Assembly (NCBI RefSeq): GCF_000381525.1
Contig: NZ_KB906610.1
Span: 1 to 64,000, forward strand
Direction of reading: 5' to 3'
Source of the DNA: Peptostreptococcus anaerobius VPI 4330 = DSM 2949
Lineage (GTDB): Bacteria > Bacillota > Clostridia > Peptostreptococcales > Peptostreptococcaceae
DNA: 64,000 nucleotides
Positions 45,631-54,691 of this stretch are shown piece after piece. Both the position numbers and the translations under genes were made by a program. Under the pieces are notes generated by a model. It saw nothing but the letters and a program-made list of their open reading frames with translations, was not told the origin of the DNA and made no database searches. Position 1 is the stretch's first letter. Each line of letters opens with the position of its first letter.

Positions 45631-45670
45631 AAATAGGCACTATGATGATTGATCCATCTAGTGTCTATTT
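45631..45670 (+). promoter_or_regulatory. Inverted repeat upstream of nadABC
   Basis: AAATAGGCACTA and TAGTGTCTATTT are complementary over 12 bp with one G-T pair, spaced 16 bp. TTGACA (45622-45627) lies just upstream and could be its -35 box. A niacin-type repressor operator or leader hairpin is possible; I could not match a specific consensus. Confidence 0.4.
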
Positions 45671-45849
45671 CTTGGGAGCTTTTACAACAAATTATTTAAA
45701 AAAGGTTGGATTTTTGTTAGATGTGTAGTAATATATAGTTATTATGTGTATATACATAAGTATATTCACATAAATATACAAAAAATAATTTTTATAAAAG
45801 ATGTGCAGTTTCTTATAAAGTTGAACTGTAGATTAAAAGGGAGGCATTT

Positions 45850-46785
45850 ATGACCGAATCAGGAGTAAATATACTAGGGGATAGTAAAGCCTTGGTCACA
45901 GAGATTGAGAGGCTAAAAAAAGAAAAAGATGTTCTTATTCTTGCCCATTACTATACAAGAGGGGAGGTACAGGAAATAGCTGATGTAGTTGGAGATTCAT
46001 TTCAGCTTGCAAAGATGGCACAGGAGTCTACTAATAAGATAATCTGTTTTTGCGGTGTCAGCTTTATGGGAGAGAGTGCAAAGATACTCAACCCAGATAA
46101 GAAGGTCTTGATACCAGCTCCTAGTGCAGGTTGTCCAATGGCAGATATGGTAGATTATGACCAAATAGCAGGTTTAAAGGAAAAATACGAAGACCTAGCC
46201 ATAGTATCCTATATAAATACCAATGCAGATGTAAAAAGACTAGCTGATGTATGCGTTACCTCATCAAATGCTATGAAGATAGTATCGAATTTGCCAAACG
46301 AAAATATATACTTTATGCCGGATATGAACTTGGGTAACTATATTAAAAATCAGGTGAAGGGTAAGAATTTTATACTCCATGAAGGATACTGCAAGTACCA
46401 CCATCATGTAGATATAAAAGAAGTGAAGGACTTAAAAGAAAAATATGGATATGATGTCCTAGCGCATCCTGAATGCAGGGAATCTGTAGTTGAAGAGGCT
46501 GATATTGTAGGTTCTACAAAGGCTCTACTGGAGTATGTGGCAGCCACTAAGAAAAAAGGATATATAGTCTGTACAGAATCTGGAATTCTTCACCAAATGA
46601 AGAAGGTATCTCCAGAAAGTGAATTTATAATACCTAGCTCTATGAATGATTGTAGAGATATGAAGAAAATAGACTTAGAGAGTCTTTATCTAACATTGAG
46701 AGATGAGACTGGAGAAGTAATACTCGACGAAAGATTAATAAAAGATGCTAAAGCACCTTTAATAAAGATGATGGAGATGAGTTAA
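45850..46785 (+). CDS. nadA: Quinolinate synthase A
   Basis: This 311-residue [4Fe-4S] enzyme condenses iminoaspartate with dihydroxyacetone phosphate. LAHYYTRGEVQEIADVVGDSF, FCGVSFMGESAKILNP, AHPECRESVVEEAD and the final Cys segment PSSMNDCRDMK provide substrate and cluster ligands. GGGAGGC precedes ATG 45850. It is first in nadABC, with nadB two bases later. Confidence 0.96.
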   Translation: MTESGVNILGDSKALVTEIERLKKEKDVLILAHYYTRGEVQEIADVVGDSFQLAKMAQESTNKIICFCGVSFMGESAKILNPDKKVLIPAPSAGCPMADMVDYDQIAGLKEKYEDLAIVSYINTNADVKRLADVCVTSSNAMKIVSNLPNENIYFMPDMNLGNYIKNQVKGKNFILHEGYCKYHHHVDIKEVKDLKEKYGYDVLAHPECRESVVEEADIVGSTKALLEYVAATKKKGYIVCTESGILHQMKKVSPESEFIIPSSMNDCRDMKKIDLESLYLTLRDETGEVILDERLIKDAKAPLIKMMEMS

Positions 46786-46786
46786 A

Positions 46787-48097
46787 ATGAAAGGTTTTTA
46801 TGATGTCGTTGTTGTTGGAGCTGGGGCAGCAGGTCTATCTTGTGCCCTAAATCTAGATCCTAGTTTTGAAGTGTGTCTAATATCTAAAAAGGATATGTCA
46901 GAGGCAAATTCCTACCTTGCACAAGGGGGAATATCAGCTAAGAGGGTAAATGAAGATATAGATGACTATATTGAAGACACCCTAAGAGCAGGTCACTATG
47001 AAAATGATCCAGAGGTTGTAAGGGATATATTGGACAATTCATTAGAAGTTGTAAAGTCCCTAATAGGTTATGGGGTCCCATTTGAAAAGGATGAACAAGA
47101 CCAATATAGTCTGCACAAGGAAGGCGGCCACAGACTAGCTAGGGTCTATCATGTGGGAGATTTTACAGGTAGATCAATCTGCGAGACTATGGCTCAAAGA
47201 GTAATGTCATCACCAAATATAGATGTGTGTGAGGATACTACATTCTATGACCTTATAGTGGAAGGAGATAGGGCTATAGGTATAAAGGTATATGCTAAGG
47301 GCAGATACCAGAATATATATTCAAGGGCAATAGTTATAGCTACTGGTGGTATAGGAGGGATATTTGACTCATCTACTAACTTCAAATCAATATCTGGTGA
47401 GGGGCTTTCTATAGCCATAAAACATGGTGTAGAGGTGTCCAATATAGAATATGTCCAGATTCATCCAACGGTTTTGTATGACCAAGAAAAGGGAAGACAC
47501 AGCCTTATTACAGAGGCGCTCAGAGGAGAAGGAGGAATACTTCTTGATAAAAATGGCAAAAGATTTATAGATGAGCTCAAGCCTAGGGATATTGTCTCTA
47601 AGGCTATCAGGTCCAAGATGGAAGCTGATAGGTCAGACTACGTGTATTTATCCTTGGAGAATATTCATAATAGGGACAGGGTAGATGAAAACTTTCCTAC
47701 AGTATTCAATGCTTGTATGGAAAAGGGCATAGATATCAGAAATGATATGATACCTATTTGCCCAGGCCAGCACTACCATATGGGTGGAATAACGGCTCAG
47801 ATAGACGGACAAACTAGTATGAAGGCCCTATATGCCATAGGAGAGGCTGCTTGTACTGGACTTCATGGAAGAAATAGGCTGGCATCCAACTCCCTACTAG
47901 AAGCCTGCTACTGCGGAATGAGGTGTAGCGAGAATATAAATATATCGATTGATGATTTTATAACTGAAATCAAGGAAAACCATGAGACAAGGGACATAGA
48001 TGAAATACTTGAAGACCACCATAGGTTACTTATAGATAGGATAAGGGAAAGGAATAAGGATTTTTATGAATACTGGCTTAAAAATGAAAATGCTTAG
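46787..48097 (+). CDS. nadB: L-aspartate oxidase
   Basis: This 436-residue flavoprotein oxidises aspartate to iminoaspartate. FAD-binding GAGAAGLSCAL is at 11-21. YLAQGGISA, GGHRLARVYHVGDFTGRSI, IATGGIGGIFDSSTN and GEAACTGLHGRNRLASNSLLEA follow. Full-length NadB is about 500-540 residues, so the C-terminal helical domain is short here. It is a trimmed version seen in some Clostridia rather than an obvious truncation, since nadC overlaps its end by 32 bp. Confidence 0.93.
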   Translation: MKGFYDVVVVGAGAAGLSCALNLDPSFEVCLISKKDMSEANSYLAQGGISAKRVNEDIDDYIEDTLRAGHYENDPEVVRDILDNSLEVVKSLIGYGVPFEKDEQDQYSLHKEGGHRLARVYHVGDFTGRSICETMAQRVMSSPNIDVCEDTTFYDLIVEGDRAIGIKVYAKGRYQNIYSRAIVIATGGIGGIFDSSTNFKSISGEGLSIAIKHGVEVSNIEYVQIHPTVLYDQEKGRHSLITEALRGEGGILLDKNGKRFIDELKPRDIVSKAIRSKMEADRSDYVYLSLENIHNRDRVDENFPTVFNACMEKGIDIRNDMIPICPGQHYHMGGITAQIDGQTSMKALYAIGEAACTGLHGRNRLASNSLLEACYCGMRCSENINISIDDFITEIKENHETRDIDEILEDHHRLLIDRIRERNKDFYEYWLKNENA

Positions 48098-48914
48098 TAG
48101 GGTCCAAGAAGCTCTTATGGAGGACTTGACCTACAAGGATATAAGTGTTGAGGGTATAATTGACGAGTATCAAGATGCTAGGGCAGACCTAATAGCCAAG
48201 GAGGATGGTGTAATTTGTGGTATTGATATATTCTGCCATACCTTTAAGATATTGGATCCTGATGCAAGGTTTGAGCTCTATACTAAAGAAGGCGATAGGA
48301 TTGTAAAGGGGCAAAAAATTGCAAGAATCTATTCCAAGGCCCAGGCCATGTTGTTTGCAGAGAGGACTGCCCTAAATTTTATTCAGAGGATGTCAGGGAT
48401 TGCAACTATGACTAGGAAGATGGTAGATATCCTAGATGATGATAGGATAGGCCTTGCCGACACTAGGAAGACTGCTCCAGGCCTTAGGATATTTGACAAG
48501 TATTCGGTAACTATAGGTGGTGGGGTAAACCACAGGTACAATCTCTCTGATATGGTCATGCTAAAAGACAACCACATAGGGGTAGCAGGATCTATCAAGG
48601 AAGCCGTGAAAAGGTCAAGAAGATCAATTTCTTTTACAAGTAAGATAGAGGTAGAGGTTGAAGACCTAGACATGGTAAGAGAGGCCCTAGAGTCTGGCTG
48701 CGATATTATTATGCTAGACAATATGGATATAGGAACTATCAAAGAGGCTGTAAGCATGATAGGTGACTCAGCCATGATAGAGGTATCGGGCAATATTGGA
48801 CTGGATAACATAAGTTCCTACAGGGGGCTTGGTATAGATATAATATCTTGTGGAGCCTTGACCCATTCTGTCAAGGCCTTGGACATGAGCCTTAAGAATA
48901 TGAGGATACTATAA
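48066..48914 (+). CDS. nadC: Nicotinate-nucleotide pyrophosphorylase (carboxylating)
   Basis: This 282-residue enzyme turns quinolinate and PRPP into nicotinate mononucleotide. ERTALNFIQRMSGIAT, ADTRKTAPGLRIFDKY (near 139), GGGVNHRYNLSDMVMLKDNH and EVEVEDLDM are the active-site segments. ATG 48066 has an AAGGA site about six bases upstream; alternatives at 48084 and 48090 lack one. It completes de novo NAD synthesis from aspartate. Confidence 0.95.
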   Translation: MNTGLKMKMLSRVQEALMEDLTYKDISVEGIIDEYQDARADLIAKEDGVICGIDIFCHTFKILDPDARFELYTKEGDRIVKGQKIARIYSKAQAMLFAERTALNFIQRMSGIATMTRKMVDILDDDRIGLADTRKTAPGLRIFDKYSVTIGGGVNHRYNLSDMVMLKDNHIGVAGSIKEAVKRSRRSISFTSKIEVEVEDLDMVREALESGCDIIMLDNMDIGTIKEAVSMIGDSAMIEVSGNIGLDNISSYRGLGIDIISCGALTHSVKALDMSLKNMRIL

Positions 48915-48993
48915 GTTTATATAAAATTACGATATAAAAAAGAATAATCCTATTTTTAGGATTTATATTTAAAAAATCATAATATAAAAGAAT

Positions 48994-49051
48994 AAAACCC
49001 CTATTTTTGATTTATATAAAATAATATAAATCAAAAAATAGGGGTTTTTTT
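48994..49051 (+). terminator. nadABC terminator
   Basis: A stem of more than 20 bp (AACCCCTATTTTT-GATTTATAT with its complement) ends in seven T. A smaller hairpin, AATCCTA/TAGGATT, lies upstream near 48945-48962. Confidence 0.88.
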
Positions 49052-49097
49052 GAAAACTTTGGCAAAGATATCGAGAATTGATACGACGATTAAGGGT

Positions 49098-49211
49098 ATG
49101 TTAAAAGATAATAAGTTAGGTAGCTTAGAACAAAATGGATATCTAATGGCTATAAAACAAAGACCTAAAATACATGAGTTATCCGACAAGATAAAGATAG
49201 ACTTGGAGTAA
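49098..49211 (+). CDS. Tiny ORF or gene remnant (37 codons)
   Basis: The frame MLKDNKLGSLEQNGYLMAI onward is open through DKIKIDLE and a TAA. It is in fact open upstream to the preceding terminator. There is only a weak AAGGG site next to the ATG. It could be the tail of a decayed gene or a chance frame. I recognise no family. Confidence 0.2.
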   Translation: MLKDNKLGSLEQNGYLMAIKQRPKIHELSDKIKIDLE

Positions 49212-49223
49212 AGAGTTTTGTAC

Positions 49224-49279
49224 AAAAAAACATCTCCATGATTTAATGTTAATAAAAACAAAAAAGGAGATGCTTTTTA
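49224..49279 (-). terminator. Terminator of hemolysin III gene
   Basis: CATCTCC (49231-49237) and GGAGATG (49266-49272) form a 7-bp stem flanked by A runs on the left and T runs on the right, so it can act in both directions. On the minus strand it follows the gene at 49338. Confidence 0.65.
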
Positions 49280-49337
49280 TGAATAAGCAAAAGCTTATCT
49301 GTATTTGATTTTTAAATAGTAATACTCTTAAAGTTAA

Positions 49338-49988
49338 CTATATCAAGAATAGGAAGACCAATAAAAAGTGTGCCAGGGAACCAAGCATGATAAATATATG
49401 GAATATATCGTGAAAGTTCCATACTTTTAGGTTTGGTCTTTTTATTGCATAGATAAGGCCACCTATAGTGTACAATATACCGCCCAAAACAAGTAGGAAG
49501 AAGGCTCCTGGCGCTAGGTTGATATATAGGTCTTTTATAACAAATATTGCTACCCATCCCATGGCTATGTACATGGCAGAGGATAGTTTCCTAGGCATAT
49601 TTATCCATAGTATCTTCATGGTAATACCTAAGACTGCTATGACCCACAGGATTATAAATACCGGTATGCCAGTTCTTTTTGGTAGTACATACAGGCAGAA
49701 AGGAGAGTATGACCCGGCTATTAGGATATAGATCATAGAGTGGTCGACCTTTTTCATGATTAGGACGGCCTTCTCTTTTCTAGCGCTGATTGCATGGTAG
49801 ATACCACTAGTGAAGTATAGTAGAATCATTGATGTTCCAAATATAATTGTAGATACAAAGAGGCTGACATGGATGTTTCCTACGATTACCTGCTTTAAAA
49901 TTAGTGACAGCAGGGCTAATATGGAAAGTACACCTCCTATTAGATGCGTTATGGAACTGATTGGATCTCTTAGTTTTGCTATGTTCAT
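49338..49988 (-). CDS. Hemolysin III/PAQR-family membrane protein
   Basis: This 216-residue protein has seven membrane segments. The family's zinc-site residues lie in ITHLIGG (near 13), SGIYHAI with DHSMIYILIAGSYSP (about 61-97), and FHDIFHIFIMLGSLAHF (near 195). Firmicute members are called YqfA/TrhA and relate to membrane energetics or fluidity; haemolytic activity is not implied. The start is ATG 49988 after GGGAGGTAATTAA. Confidence 0.88.
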   Translation of the reverse strand: MNIAKLRDPISSITHLIGGVLSILALLSLILKQVIVGNIHVSLFVSTIIFGTSMILLYFTSGIYHAISARKEKAVLIMKKVDHSMIYILIAGSYSPFCLYVLPKRTGIPVFIILWVIAVLGITMKILWINMPRKLSSAMYIAMGWVAIFVIKDLYINLAPGAFFLLVLGGILYTIGGLIYAIKRPNLKVWNFHDIFHIFIMLGSLAHFLLVFLFLI

Positions 49989-50036
49989 TTAATTACCTCC
50001 CAATGGAAAATATAAGCTAGCTATTGGTTGATTGAC

Positions 50037-51026
50037 TTATTTCATGTTGGTTTCCGGCCAGCTAGAGTCCTTAAATATTGGACGGCCAACACCAATCATA
50101 TCTGCGTACTTATTTTCTATCAGATAGTCTGCAGTGTCTACTGAATGTATTCCTCCTGTCAGTATAACAGGAATAGAGACATTGGACTTGATTGCATATG
50201 TTACATCCTTGAAATAGCCTTCTTCTGTAGAATAAGGGTTGTTGAAGATATAATAACCACCAGATATATCCAGTAGGTCTATGCCGGCTTCTTCAAATGC
50301 TTTAGAGGCTCTGATAGCATCTTCTATATTGTTTCCTCCATCCGTATAGTCACAAGCACCCAGTCTAAGGGCAAGAGGATAGTCTTGACCAAGGGCCTGT
50401 CTCATTGCTTTTATTATTTCAAGATGGATTCTGATCCTATTTTCTAGGCTTCCTCCATATTCATCACTTCTCTTATTTGATAAGGGTGAGTAGAATTGGT
50501 TGAGCAAGTAGAAATGGGCTGAGTGTATTTCTACACCGTCGTAGCCTGCTGATTTTGCCCTGATTCCAGAGTCTACAAAGCTCTGTATAAGTTTATCTAT
50601 GTCTTCTTTTGTCATCTCAATAGAGGCTTGTCTTTTTGTACCTCTTACATCCATTTCAAGGGCCGAAGCTGATACAACATCGCAACCTGTAATCTCGGTC
50701 TTTGCTGCATTACCAGCATGGTTGATTTGGGCAAATACCCTAGAACCGTTTTTGTGGATTACATCTACAATCCTAGATAGACCCTCAACATCCTCATCAC
50801 GAGATATAGATACCTGGTTTTCACTGGCCTTACCATCCATAGATACATAGGCATGCTCAGTTATTATAAGGCCTATTTTACCGCTTTTTGATTTTTCATC
50901 ATAGTAGCTAACTAGATCATCGTTTACCCACCCATCTATAGACTTAGAAGTTGCCATAGGAGGGAATACCAGTCTGTTTTTTATGTCTAGTTTATTTATT
51001 TTTATGCTTTTATCGAGATATTTCAT
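50037..51026 (-). CDS. Old-yellow-enzyme-type NADH:flavin oxidoreductase
   Basis: This 329-residue FMN-dependent TIM-barrel protein has NRLVFPPMATS, FAQINHAGNAAKTE, GVEIHSAHFYLLNQFYSPLSNKRSDEYGGSLENR (near 160-193) and VILTGGIHS. It lacks the C-terminal FeS/FAD modules of 2,4-dienoyl-CoA reductases, so it is a single-domain ene-reductase-like enzyme. The substrate is unknown. Confidence 0.88.
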   Translation of the reverse strand: MKYLDKSIKINKLDIKNRLVFPPMATSKSIDGWVNDDLVSYYDEKSKSGKIGLIITEHAYVSMDGKASENQVSISRDEDVEGLSRIVDVIHKNGSRVFAQINHAGNAAKTEITGCDVVSASALEMDVRGTKRQASIEMTKEDIDKLIQSFVDSGIRAKSAGYDGVEIHSAHFYLLNQFYSPLSNKRSDEYGGSLENRIRIHLEIIKAMRQALGQDYPLALRLGACDYTDGGNNIEDAIRASKAFEEAGIDLLDISGGYYIFNNPYSTEEGYFKDVTYAIKSNVSIPVILTGGIHSVDTADYLIENKYADMIGVGRPIFKDSSWPETNMK

Positions 51027-51171
51027 GATTTCCTCCTCTATAATTTATAAGTTCCTATATTCATTATAAGCTTATAGGGTCTTAAATGAAAGTTACACTA
51101 GCATATATTTATAAAAAATTTAAATTTTCCGAAAAATATACTGGTTTAATTTATAAATACACTCAGTTTTA

Positions 51172-51200
51172 TTGACATAGGCCTATTGTAAACTTACAAT
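51172..51200 (+). promoter_or_regulatory. Promoter of small membrane-protein gene
   Basis: TTGACA (51172-51177) and TACAAT (51195-51200) with a 17-bp spacer, 65 bp upstream of the ATG. Confidence 0.8.
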
Positions 51201-51232
51201 ATAATAAGAAATATATAATTTCATTGCATTGA

Positions 51233-51264
51233 AAGGAGGAGTCGGACCTATCCGACTATACATT
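51233..51264 (+). promoter_or_regulatory. Shine-Dalgarno separated from start by a hairpin
   Basis: AAGGAGG (51233-51239) is followed at once by a perfect 7-bp stem, AGTCGGA/TCCGACT with loop CCTA (51240-51257), then seven bases and ATG 51265. Linear spacing is 25 nt; if the hairpin folds, the effective spacing is 7. Confidence 0.65.
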
Positions 51265-51579
51265 ATGAAAGATGAGATAAAGAGGTTGGCAGATTTTAGG
51301 AAAAATATGCTTATTTTTGCGGGAAGTTCTGTTTTAGGTATGGCATATGCCTATAAAATTAGTGGAAATAGACTTGATAGTAGCGCTTTTAAACTTACAC
51401 TAGGTATGGCTATTGTATTTACAATTGTAGCTTTGTTTTCGCATTTTCGCATAATAAGCTTGCAAAAAAATAAAGGCAAGATAAAATCAGAAAATAAGAA
51501 AGCAAGTAATAGTAAGCTAAACAATTCAAATAAAAAGTCGAAAAATACTAAAAAAAGAAATGTTAGAAAGAAAAAATAA
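51265..51579 (+). CDS. Small two-helix membrane protein with Lys-rich tail
   Basis: This 104-residue protein has two likely membrane segments (about residues 16-32 and 44-62). A C-terminal tail of about 40 residues is dominated by Lys, Asn and Ser and ends VRKKK. No family is recognised. A TTG at 51229 would extend it by 12 residues, but has no ribosome site and would consume the hairpin. It has its own strong promoter and is divergent from the oxidoreductase gene. Confidence 0.65.
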   Translation: MKDEIKRLADFRKNMLIFAGSSVLGMAYAYKISGNRLDSSAFKLTLGMAIVFTIVALFSHFRIISLQKNKGKIKSENKKASNSKLNNSNKKSKNTKKRNVRKKK

Positions 51580-51723
51580 CAGATAATTTATAATTTTTAG
51601 TATAAATACCTTGACTAAAACTTAATATGAATATAAACTTAGATTGTAGGGTTGTACCCACGTAAAGACCTGTGTCATTTTATTGACATGGGGGATTAAT
51701 TTAATATTAGGAGGTTTAGGTTC
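51580..51723 (+). other. Leader region of peptide-transporter gene
   Basis: There are short hairpins GGGT/ACCC (near 51649-51660) and TGTCA/TGACA (near 51674-51689), then AGGAGG upstream of the transporter start. I do not recognise a riboswitch class. Confidence 0.3.
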
Positions 51724-53124
51724 ATGGGTGAAACTAACGCAACAACAACAAAGTACCCTATGGGGTTCTGGGTGTCTTGTCTTACTTACACATTTGAAAG
51801 ATTCGCTTTCTATGGAAGTAAGCCATTACTTATCTTATTCTTAGTTACCGCTGTTAATAAGGGTGGTTTAGGAATAGGTGCAGCAGAAGGTTCTATCATA
51901 GCTGCTAACTTTACAGCTTGGACATACATCTCACCAGTTGTAGGTGGATGGATATGTGACAGGTTCTTAGGTGCTAGATATGCAGTTTCTGTTGGATGTT
52001 TATTGATGGGATTAGGTTATTTAATAGGATGGAAAGCGTATACTGTAACAGGTATAAATCTTATGATAGCCGTTGTTTCAATCGGTACTGGTCTATTCAA
52101 GGGCAACCTTGCAGGTCTTATAGGTAGATTATTCGATGATCCGGAAAAGCTTGACGCAGCATTCTCAATTCAGTATTCATTCGTTAATATAGGAGCTTTC
52201 TTTGGTTCTCTTATAACAGGATACTTATATTTAAATACTTTCAAGGTTGGTGATGTTCTAGGATTTAGACCAGTATTCCTTGTTTGTGCTATATTAGTAT
52301 TTGCAGGTGGAGTATTCTTCACACTAGGTTACAAGACTCTTCAGGGTCAGGGTATAAAGCCATTTAAGTATGAGACAGATATCCACGGTAACCTTATAGG
52401 TGAAAAGGAAAATGAATCAGCTAAGGATATAGAAAAAGAGGCTGTTAAACCTCTTACAAAGATAGAAAAGAACAAGGTTGTAGCAATCTTATTCATATCA
52501 TTTGTATCAATCATATTCTGGTTGTTCTACTATCAGCAGGAACTAGCACTTACTATATACATGACTAAGTTCGTTGATATGCATATAGCTGGTGTAGAAA
52601 TAGCTCCACAGCACGTTACAACTACATGGAATGGTCTATTATGTATATTCCTAAGTTTGGCTGCTTCTAAGTTATGGGCAAGTCTTGCTAAGAGACCTCA
52701 GGGTGACCTTTCAATGTTCCAGAAGGTAACAATAGCATTCGTATTCCTAGGTGCTGCTTACCTTGCACTTATAGCAATGGAAGTTGTAAGAGGTGTAAGT
52801 TCTCCTGAGTCTGTTAAGGCATCTGTATTATGGATATTCTTATTTGGTGCATTACTTACTCTATCTGAAATTTGTTTCTCTCCACTTGGAAACTCATTCA
52901 TCAGTAAGCATGCTCCAAAGAAGTACCTATCATTATTACTAGGTGTATGGCTATTTGCTTCATTCGCAGCTGCTAAGTTAAACGGATACATTCAGACATT
53001 CGTTGAAAAGCTTGGTATAATGACTATATTCAATACATTTGCTATAGTATCATTTGTTACAGCAATAATACTATTCTTATTAACAAAGCCTTTAACTAAG
53101 TTGATGAAGGAAGACGAAGAATAA
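51724..53124 (+). CDS. POT-family proton/oligopeptide symporter
   Basis: This 466-residue transporter has 12 or more membrane segments. The POT signature FERFAFYGSKPLLILF (near 24-39) holds the ExxERF-like proton-coupling motif. FSIQYSFVNIGAFFGS, the PTR2 second signature region, is near 147. A charged loop at about 225-250 separates the two halves. It imports di- and tripeptides and is followed by peptidase genes. It has its own strong terminator. Confidence 0.92.
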   Translation: MGETNATTTKYPMGFWVSCLTYTFERFAFYGSKPLLILFLVTAVNKGGLGIGAAEGSIIAANFTAWTYISPVVGGWICDRFLGARYAVSVGCLLMGLGYLIGWKAYTVTGINLMIAVVSIGTGLFKGNLAGLIGRLFDDPEKLDAAFSIQYSFVNIGAFFGSLITGYLYLNTFKVGDVLGFRPVFLVCAILVFAGGVFFTLGYKTLQGQGIKPFKYETDIHGNLIGEKENESAKDIEKEAVKPLTKIEKNKVVAILFISFVSIIFWLFYYQQELALTIYMTKFVDMHIAGVEIAPQHVTTTWNGLLCIFLSLAASKLWASLAKRPQGDLSMFQKVTIAFVFLGAAYLALIAMEVVRGVSSPESVKASVLWIFLFGALLTLSEICFSPLGNSFISKHAPKKYLSLLLGVWLFASFAAAKLNGYIQTFVEKLGIMTIFNTFAIVSFVTAIILFLLTKPLTKLMKEDEE

Positions 53125-53151
53125 GAATATCATTTTGAAGATAATAATTAC

Positions 53152-53187
53152 AAACACTAGCTTGTGTACACAAGCTAGTGTTTTTTT
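53152..53187 (+). terminator. Peptide-transporter terminator
   Basis: A perfect 15-bp stem, AAACACTAGCTTGTG/CACAAGCTAGTGTTT, with a 2-nt loop and seven T. Confidence 0.92.
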
Positions 53188-53213
53188 ATATTGTTGTCGA
53201 TTTTACCTATATT

Positions 53214-53248
53214 TAAAAAAAAGACTAGAGATAAAATCCCTAGTCTCA
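53214..53248 (-). terminator. Terminator of Xaa-Pro dipeptidase gene
   Basis: On the minus strand GAGACTAGGGA pairs with TCTAGTCTT and is followed by TTTTTT. Confidence 0.8.
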
Positions 53249-53270
53249 AGATTAGTTTTAAGTTTTAGTA

Positions 53271-54350
53271 TTAGTCGTTGCCGATTACTGTAAGTTCCTT
53301 GTCGAACTTGTTTAGTACTTCGCAACCATCTTCTGTTATAAGAACTAGGTCTTCTATTCTTACACCGAATTCTCCTGGTAGGTAGATTCCTGGCTCTATA
53401 GAGAATATCATTCCTGGCTCAGCAACTGCTGTATTTACAGAAGATACATCTCCGTAGTCGTGGTCCTCTAGTCCTATATGGTGACCAGTTCTATGAGTGA
53501 AGTATTCGCCGTAGCCCATTTCTGTTATGTAGTCTCTACAAGCTGCATCTATGTCGCAGAATCTAGCACCTGGCTTTGATGCTGCTATACCTCTCCTGTT
53601 GGCTTCAAGTACTATTTCAAATACTTCTTTGCCCTTTTCACTTACTTCCTTCCAGAATACTGTCCTAGTCATGTCTGAGCAGTACATATCCTTCTTACAA
53701 CCGATGTCAATTATGATAGCATCTCCTGGCTGTGCATATCTGTCACCAGGTTCTCCATGTGGGTTAGCTCCATTAGCTGCCATACCGATGATTGGGTCAA
53801 ATGATAGGCCTTCAGCGCCCATTTCTTCGTATAATTTTATTAACTCGCTAGCGATCTGCTTTTCAGTCTTGTCGCCAGTTATTCTCTTTATTATTTCTTC
53901 ACAAGCTTCGTCGTTCATCAAAGAAACCTTTCTCATTAGGTCCTTTTCTTCTTCGTCCTTGTACATTCTTAGGGTATCTACTATATATGAGGCATTTACA
54001 AATTTGCCATCACAGTAATCCATTAGACCTAGAACGAATCTAGCTGGCCAGTTCTTGTCTACACCTACTGTAGCTGACTTGTCTATGTGGTTGGCAACTA
54101 CTTCTATTGAGTTGTCTGTGTCTGTAAAGATTATTTTTTCAACGCCTAGGTCTTCTTCAATAGGGAATAGGGCGTTTACAAATAACTTGTGGTCACCTTT
54201 TTCGCTAAGGTATAGTGAGAATAATCTTTCTCCTGGATTTAGGAAATAACCAGTTAAATAAAATATAGAAAGTGGATCACTCACTAGGAACTGAGGAATG
54301 TTATTTTCCTTCATCTTTTTCAATACTTGACTTACTCTGTTTTCTTTCAT
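53271..54350 (-). CDS. M24 Xaa-Pro dipeptidase/aminopeptidase
   Basis: This 359-residue protein has a creatinase-like N-domain (to about 125) and a pita-bread catalytic domain. The five metal ligands are visible in IIDIGCKKDMYCSDMTRTV (two Asp, about 214-229), HRTGHHIGLEDHD (His), FSIEPGIYLPG (Glu) and VRIEDLVLI (Glu). It cleaves X-Pro bonds. It is convergent with the peptide transporter and divergent from the prolyl aminopeptidase, so peptide import and proline release are grouped. Confidence 0.92.
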   Translation of the reverse strand: MKENRVSQVLKKMKENNIPQFLVSDPLSIFYLTGYFLNPGERLFSLYLSEKGDHKLFVNALFPIEEDLGVEKIIFTDTDNSIEVVANHIDKSATVGVDKNWPARFVLGLMDYCDGKFVNASYIVDTLRMYKDEEEKDLMRKVSLMNDEACEEIIKRITGDKTEKQIASELIKLYEEMGAEGLSFDPIIGMAANGANPHGEPGDRYAQPGDAIIIDIGCKKDMYCSDMTRTVFWKEVSEKGKEVFEIVLEANRRGIAASKPGARFCDIDAACRDYITEMGYGEYFTHRTGHHIGLEDHDYGDVSSVNTAVAEPGMIFSIEPGIYLPGEFGVRIEDLVLITEDGCEVLNKFDKELTVIGND

Positions 54351-54691
54351 ATAAAGCCTCCTAATATCTATTTATAGTAGGTAGGTAAGTAGGGTCCAAG
54401 CCACAAAAACTCGCCTGAAATCCTTATCCAGCCCACCGATATGTATATTATAACACTTATATTCAAAAATTAAATAAAAAATGTCGATATAATTTGAAAA
54501 GTGTGAAAGTAATCTATTATTTACTATAATATTTTTGTGAAAATTGTCCTGTAACATTATTTGAATATTCATTATAGTCCTACTAGCTAGAAAAGTTAGT
54601 TCAAATATGTTATAATTTGTCTTAGGTGAGAAAAGGTTTCTTAATTATTATTGGGAGATTTTCTCGCAAATAAAACAATAGAGGTGGAATC
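54351..54691. other. Divergent intergenic region, no gene
   Basis: The only open frame, 54372-54572 on the minus strand, lacks a ribosome site. A hairpin GAGAAAA/TTTTCTC (54628-54665) and TATAAT (54611-54616) lie upstream of the rightward peptidase gene. Nothing else stands out. Confidence 0.5.

Noticed and set aside
49280-49309. Nine-codon ORF (MNKQKLICI) after GGAGATG
   Set aside because: The apparent ribosome site is the right arm of a terminator stem; too short to support.
54372-54572. Minus-strand 66-codon frame upstream of the Xaa-Pro dipeptidase
   Set aside because: No ribosome site, AT-rich low-information sequence, and it overlaps promoter-like DNA.
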